Both the position numbers and the translations under genes were made by a program. From Competibacteraceae bacterium UBA6584 (lineage in GTDB: Bacteria > Pseudomonadota > Gammaproteobacteria > Competibacterales > Competibacteraceae), in contig DJIW01000003.1 of NCBI GenBank assembly GCA_002433805.1, positions 1-26,988 on the forward strand: DNA of 26,988 nucleotides. The letters run 5' to 3'. Of the stretch, positions 22,867 through 26,988 are shown in pieces (within the stretch, counting starts at the first letter, position 1; each line of letters opens with the position of its first letter). The notes under the pieces are model-generated. The model ran no database searches. It saw nothing but the letters and a program-made list of their open reading frames with translations, and was not told the origin of the DNA.

Positions 22867-23859
22867 TCAGACGCCGCGCAGGCCCAACTTCTCGAATAGG
22901 GCGTTATCACCGTCGGCGCGAGGATTAGAGGTGGTCAGCAACTGATCGCCATAGAAAATCGAGTTGGCCCCCGCCAGGAAGCACAGCGTCTGTTCGGCCT
23001 CGTTCATCTGCTCGCGCCCGGCCGACAGCCGCACGTAACTGCGCGGCATGGTGATGCGGGCGGCGGCGATGGTGCGGACGAATTCAAAAATATCCACCGG
23101 CTCGCTCCCCGCCAGCGGCGTGCCTGGAATCGGCACCAAATTGTTGATCGGCACCGACTCCGGCGGCGGATCGAGGCTGGCCAGCTTGGCGATCAGGCCC
23201 GCGCGGTGCTGGCGGGTCTCGCCCATGCCGACGATGCCGCCGCTGCACACCTTAAGCCCGGCCGCGCGCACGCTTTGCAAGGTGTCCAGCCGATCTTGAT
23301 AGCTGTGAGTGGTCACGACATCGCCGTAGTACTCCGGCGCGGTGTCGAGATTGTGATTGTAATAATCCAGCCCCGCCGCCTGTAGCGCCTCGGCTTGACC
23401 GTCCTTGAGAATACCCAGGGTGACGCAGGTTTCCAAACCCAGCGCTTTCACCTCGCGCACCATTTCGGCGACGGCGGCCATATCCTTTTCCTTGGGTCCG
23501 CGCCAGGCCGCGCCCATGCAAAACCGGCCGGCTCCTTGCGCCTTGGCGGCTTTGGCCGCCGCCAGCACCTCTTCGGTCGACAGCAGCCGCTGGGTCTCCA
23601 GACCGGTCTGGTAACGCTTGGACTGCGAGCAATAGCCGCAATCTTCCGAGCAATTTCCGGTCTTGATCGACAACAACGTCGAGCGCTGCACCGCGTTGGG
23701 GTCAAAATGAGTGCGTAAGGCTTCTTGAGCGCGGAACACCAAATCGGCAAACGGCAATTCAAACAGCGCCAGTACGGCGTCGACAGTCCAAGCCGGCTCG
23801 GCTTGGATCGGCGGCTGGGGGCGCGACGCCGGACGGGCAACAATTGCTGGAGTAGTCAT
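22867..23859 (-). CDS. bioB: Biotin synthase
   Basis: Radical SAM enzyme that inserts sulfur into dethiobiotin. It is 330 residues from ATG 23859. The radical SAM cluster cysteines are Cys70, Cys74 and Cys77 in NCSEDCGYCSQS, and the YNHNLDT and VCSGGIVGMGE blocks supply ligands of the second cluster. VPINNLVPIPGTPL and RLSAGREQM complete the family pattern. The frame opens at a TTG at 23907, 16 codons upstream, but ATG 23859 is more likely; a GTG sits directly before it. Neither has a strong Shine-Dalgarno. It is first in the biotin cluster; the 186-bp upstream gap shows no clear BirA operator. Confidence 0.96.
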   Translation of the reverse strand: MTTPAIVARPASRPQPPIQAEPAWTVDAVLALFELPFADLVFRAQEALRTHFDPNAVQRSTLLSIKTGNCSEDCGYCSQSKRYQTGLETQRLLSTEEVLAAAKAAKAQGAGRFCMGAAWRGPKEKDMAAVAEMVREVKALGLETCVTLGILKDGQAEALQAAGLDYYNHNLDTAPEYYGDVVTTHSYQDRLDTLQSVRAAGLKVCSGGIVGMGETRQHRAGLIAKLASLDPPPESVPINNLVPIPGTPLAGSEPVDIFEFVRTIAAARITMPRSYVRLSAGREQMNEAEQTLCFLAGANSIFYGDQLLTTSNPRADGDNALFEKLGLRGV

Positions 23860-24045
23860 CACTTGAAATCTCGAAGGGTTGAAGGCGTGGCGGGCAAGCA
23901 GCGGCAATGATCAGCGATCAAACAAACGGATGAGCGTCGGCCGTTCCCACCTCTTACCGGCGTTGACTAAGGATAGCCGCTACGCCCTGGAAAACCAGAG
24001 CTTGCGCCCTCCCTCCCGGAAGCGCGCCCTCACGCCCCGCCGCCG

Positions 24046-26940
24046 TTATGAAGCCGGCGCGGGTTCAGAGACCTGAACGGCTCTCGAGGCCAGCATCTCC
24101 ATGATCGGGATCGGCCGTCCGACATGATAGCCCTGAGCGTAATCGATGCCATAGCGCGCCAGCAAGGTCAAGGTTTGCTCGTCTTCCACCTGCTCGGCGA
24201 CGGTTTTTTTGCCGAAGGCCTTGGCGATCTCTCCCATGGCCTTGACCAGCACCTGATCGTCGATCCGCTCGGAGAGCTTGTTGATGAACGATCCGTCGAT
24301 CTTAACGAATTCGAACGGCAGTTTCTTCAAATAATAAAACGAAGAAAAGCCGGTTCCGAAATCATCGAGCGCGAACTGACAACCAATGGCATTGATCGCC
24401 TCCATCAGTTGGTGGGCGGCCACCATGTCGGCGAGCGCGGCGGTTTCGGTCATTTCAAAAATGAGCTGCTTCGGATCGAGGCCGGTTTCCATCAACAGCT
24501 GTTTGAGTTCGCCCAACAGATTGGGATTGTTGAAGGCATGGGCGGACAAATTCACCGTCAGGGTAATGCGCGAACCTTGCGCCATGGCCAGCGCTTGATA
24601 GCGGATGGCCTCGGTCATGACCATGCGGTCGATGGAATGAATCAATCCGGTGCGTTCCGCCACCTCGATAAATTGGGTGGGACCGATCAATTCGCCATCG
24701 CTGCCCCGCATCCTGAGCAAAACTTCATAATGGGACACCGTCCGGCTTTCGATATGAAAAATCGGCTGCGCGAACAACAAAAAGCGCTTGTCCTTCAGGG
24801 CGTGTTCGATCTGCTGCTTCCAAAACACCCGCTCGCGCATCAGCCGCTGGCTCTGATCTTCACTTGACAGCAAGTACCAGTTGCCCCGGCCGCTATCCTT
24901 GACCTGATACATGGCGAGATCGGCCCGCGTCAGCAGTTCTTCGATATTGATGCCGTGTTCGGGAAACAGGGCGATGCCGATGCTGGCCGATAGTTTATGG
25001 ACCCGCTCCTCGACCGGGAATTCGATTTCGCAAATGTGGGCCAGAATCTTCTTGGCGACTTGCACCGCTTCATCGGCGGTGGCTTGATTGAGGATCACCG
25101 CGAACTCGTCCCCGCCCAAGCGCCCGATGACATCGACTTCACGCAAAATGGAAGGCAACAGCTCACCGAGCCGTTGCAACAACCGATCTCCGGCATGGTG
25201 GCCGCTGGTGTCGTTGATGTATTTGAATTGATCCAGATCGAGGAACAGCAGCGCGCCGGCGCGGCGGTAGCGCCGGGCCGCCGCCACCGCGTCATTCAGC
25301 TCCTGGGTAAACCGACGCCGGTTGTAAAGCCCGGTGAGCGGATCGTGATCCGCCAGCCACGCCAGCCGCAGTTCGGCCTTTTTTCGGGCGGTGATATCCA
25401 TGCCCACCGACAGGATCAACGCGGCGTCGTCGCCTTGGCCCTTGAGGCGGGAATGCTGCCAGACCACCTTGAGCGCGCTTTGGTCCTTGCAGCGGATCTC
25501 GCACTCTTCCTCAAGATGCGCCAAGCTGCCCGCCACCAGCTCCGCCAAACGCATCCCCGCCTTATCGGCGCTTTCCCCGGACAGCAACAGTGTGACGAAG
25601 GCCTGTCCTTTCAACTCTTGCAAGTTATAGCCCGTGATCGCCTGCCCGTACGGATTGATCATCAAAATTTCGTTTTTTCGATTCTGGGTCAGAATGATGG
25701 CTTGCGCGGTGTCCAAGATGTGAGTGACGAAGTTGCGCTGCTGGATGATCTCGCTCATGCGTTCCGACAGATCCCGAGTCTGTTTGGCCACTTCGGTATT
25801 CAAGGCTTCCAGCTGGTGCGAGACCGCAACGGCGGTCTCGTTTAAAACATCCACCTCGTCCCGAAATAAATGCGTCAGCCGCGACTGCGACACCGCCGCG
25901 CGGATCTTGCCGAACGCGCCCTCGGCCAGCCAAGGCAAGTTAGCCGCCGCCCGCCGCAAGCGCGACATGGGAGCCCAAAGAATCGTCAGCAGCAATAGCT
26001 CCGACAGCACCAATCCGATCACGCCCAAAACCAGGCCGCGGCGGAGCGCGGTGCGGATGTTCGACATCGCCTCGCCAATGTCCGCGACCACCACCAGATA
26101 GGCTTTTTCCCGCTCGTCGAAACCCGTCAGGGGAAACAGTCGAACGTCGTACTCGCGCTCGTTGAGGTTGACGTAAATCGATTCCCGAAGCCCGTCCGCT
26201 AGCGCTTTGGTTCGGGCAGCCGCCTGCAAGATCGCCATGTTGGCCACCGCATCGCTCAAGGCCGCGACTTTGACGCTCCAGGGCTGGAGGATGCGTTCGT
26301 TCCCGCTATCGTGAGCGCTCGCTCCGCCCCGCGCCACGATCAAGCCCAGATCGGTTCCGGAAACACGCTGAAAATCGAGCACGACATCCGCCAGCGAAAC
26401 GCCCATGACCAAGGCGTCGCCAGCGCCGAGCACCGGGGCGATGGCGTATTGCAGACAGGTGTTGAAACAATCGATCAGGCTGGTGGGGTTTTCCGTGGCT
26501 AAAACCCGGCGGGTTGCTTCCGTCAAGGCGACTCGGTGTTCGAAGTCGGCATCCAAGCCGTGCGCGGCCAAGCGCTCGCCGCCGGCGTCGATGAGCGCGA
26601 TGTTTTCCACGCCCATGTCCAACTCCAAGATCGCCGCCAGCCGCACGAACTCGGTAATCATCCCCTGGCCAATTTCTCGCTTGGCGGCTTGCAGGCTCAA
26701 AAGCGATGCGACCGCCGTGCTCCACTGCCGCAAGCGCCAGTCGGATTGATCCAGCAGTCCCTGAACTTGATGTAAGTATTGGTTTTGCAGGTCGGCGCGA
26801 CGCTGTTCGAACTGTTTCCGTAACTCCACGTAGTTCAGGCTCACTAGCGTGCCGGTGACCGCAATGAGGGCAATACTGCTCAACAGCAACGCTTTCCATT
26901 TAAGGCTCAGGAAAAAGCCGGAACGCAGGGACGGGAACAT
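24046..26940 (-). CDS. Membrane-anchored PAS-GGDEF-EAL cyclic-di-GMP protein
   Basis: Inner-membrane sensor for cyclic-di-GMP turnover, 964 residues from ATG 26940 (a TTG three codons upstream is possible). There are transmembrane segments at about 16-37 and 302-324, with a periplasmic sensor of about 265 residues of unrecognised type between them. A HAMP-like and coiled segment (about 325-400) leads to a PAS domain (about 402-518). The GGDEF domain (about 525-690) has intact GGDEF at 609-613 and an inhibitory site REVD (600-603) five residues before it. The EAL domain (about 705-950) reads EVL instead of EAL, but NLSAH, FEMTET, LDDFGTG, VKIDGSF, AEQVED and AQGYHVG keep the metal-binding and catalytic residues. 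Both activities are possible. It lies upstream of bioB on the same strand, with 186 bp between. Confidence 0.95.
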   Translation of the reverse strand: MFPSLRSGFFLSLKWKALLLSSIALIAVTGTLVSLNYVELRKQFEQRRADLQNQYLHQVQGLLDQSDWRLRQWSTAVASLLSLQAAKREIGQGMITEFVRLAAILELDMGVENIALIDAGGERLAAHGLDADFEHRVALTEATRRVLATENPTSLIDCFNTCLQYAIAPVLGAGDALVMGVSLADVVLDFQRVSGTDLGLIVARGGASAHDSGNERILQPWSVKVAALSDAVANMAILQAAARTKALADGLRESIYVNLNEREYDVRLFPLTGFDEREKAYLVVVADIGEAMSNIRTALRRGLVLGVIGLVLSELLLLTILWAPMSRLRRAAANLPWLAEGAFGKIRAAVSQSRLTHLFRDEVDVLNETAVAVSHQLEALNTEVAKQTRDLSERMSEIIQQRNFVTHILDTAQAIILTQNRKNEILMINPYGQAITGYNLQELKGQAFVTLLLSGESADKAGMRLAELVAGSLAHLEEECEIRCKDQSALKVVWQHSRLKGQGDDAALILSVGMDITARKKAELRLAWLADHDPLTGLYNRRRFTQELNDAVAAARRYRRAGALLFLDLDQFKYINDTSGHHAGDRLLQRLGELLPSILREVDVIGRLGGDEFAVILNQATADEAVQVAKKILAHICEIEFPVEERVHKLSASIGIALFPEHGINIEELLTRADLAMYQVKDSGRGNWYLLSSEDQSQRLMRERVFWKQQIEHALKDKRFLLFAQPIFHIESRTVSHYEVLLRMRGSDGELIGPTQFIEVAERTGLIHSIDRMVMTEAIRYQALAMAQGSRITLTVNLSAHAFNNPNLLGELKQLLMETGLDPKQLIFEMTETAALADMVAAHQLMEAINAIGCQFALDDFGTGFSSFYYLKKLPFEFVKIDGSFINKLSERIDDQVLVKAMGEIAKAFGKKTVAEQVEDEQTLTLLARYGIDYAQGYHVGRPIPIMEMLASRAVQVSEPAPAS

Positions 26941-26988
26941 CAGCTTCAATACCTGTCATTTATTCCAGTAGCCGGACAGTCCCTATCC

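Noticed and set aside
23860..24045. BirA operator or promoter upstream of bioB
   Set aside because: No TTGTAAACC/GGTTTACAA-type dyad and no convincing hexamer pair could be found in the gap.
1..26988. Mobile elements, CRISPR arrays, phage genes or defence systems
   Set aside because: No transposase, integrase, regularly spaced repeats or defence-type proteins were seen on either strand; all large frames are assigned to core metabolism or signalling.

Overview
The window looks like a chromosomal segment of a GC-rich gammaproteobacterium. Almost every gene is housekeeping or biosynthetic, and no phage, transposon, integrase or CRISPR array is visible. The gene neighbourhoods (ilvI-ilvH-ilvC with pssA and leuA, a one-strand biotin cluster, a uracil-DNA glycosylase followed by rimI) and the DUF4124 and DUF4398 envelope proteins fit this group. 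The treY-treZ pair would suit a glycogen-storing relative such as the Competibacter lineage. That lineage is a guess, because no rRNA or marker gene is present.

Layout. Bases 250-1429 hold three small plus-strand genes: a DUF4398 lipoprotein, a TlpA-type thioredoxin and acylphosphatase. The 303-bp gap at 1430-1732 carries three perfect DnaA boxes around a very A+T-rich block and is the most striking non-coding element; it is a candidate replication origin or DnaA-binding locus. Minus-strand proS and a DUF4124 gene follow. A plus-strand branched-chain amino acid block (ilvI, ilvH, ilvC) runs from 4244 to 7590, then a NYN-LOTUS RNase-like gene and pssA. Minus-strand treZ-treY (9250-13933) lies between pssA and leuA. 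A 630-bp divergent regulatory region (13934-14563) separates treZ from leuA. leuA leads a tight run with a family 4 uracil-DNA glycosylase and rimI. A cold-shock gene follows, with its own promoter, a leader of about 160 nt and a textbook terminator. After a gene-poor stretch and an unrecognised secreted protein, the minus strand carries a five-gene biotin cluster, transcribed bioB-bioA-bioF-bioC-bioD with no bioH. A membrane-anchored PAS-GGDEF-EAL protein ends the window.

How the genes work together. IlvI/IlvH, IlvC and LeuA cover acetolactate formation, ketol-acid reductoisomerisation and the first leucine-specific step. TreY and TreZ convert the reducing ends of alpha-1,4-glucans to trehalose. 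BioC, BioF, BioA, BioD and BioB cover biotin synthesis except release of the pimeloyl methyl ester, normally done by BioH, which must be encoded elsewhere. I see no obvious new multi-gene system. The points most worth following are the DnaA-box locus, the treZY block splitting a conserved neighbourhood, the NYN-LOTUS gene between ilvC and pssA, and a possible small protein antisense to the csp terminator.
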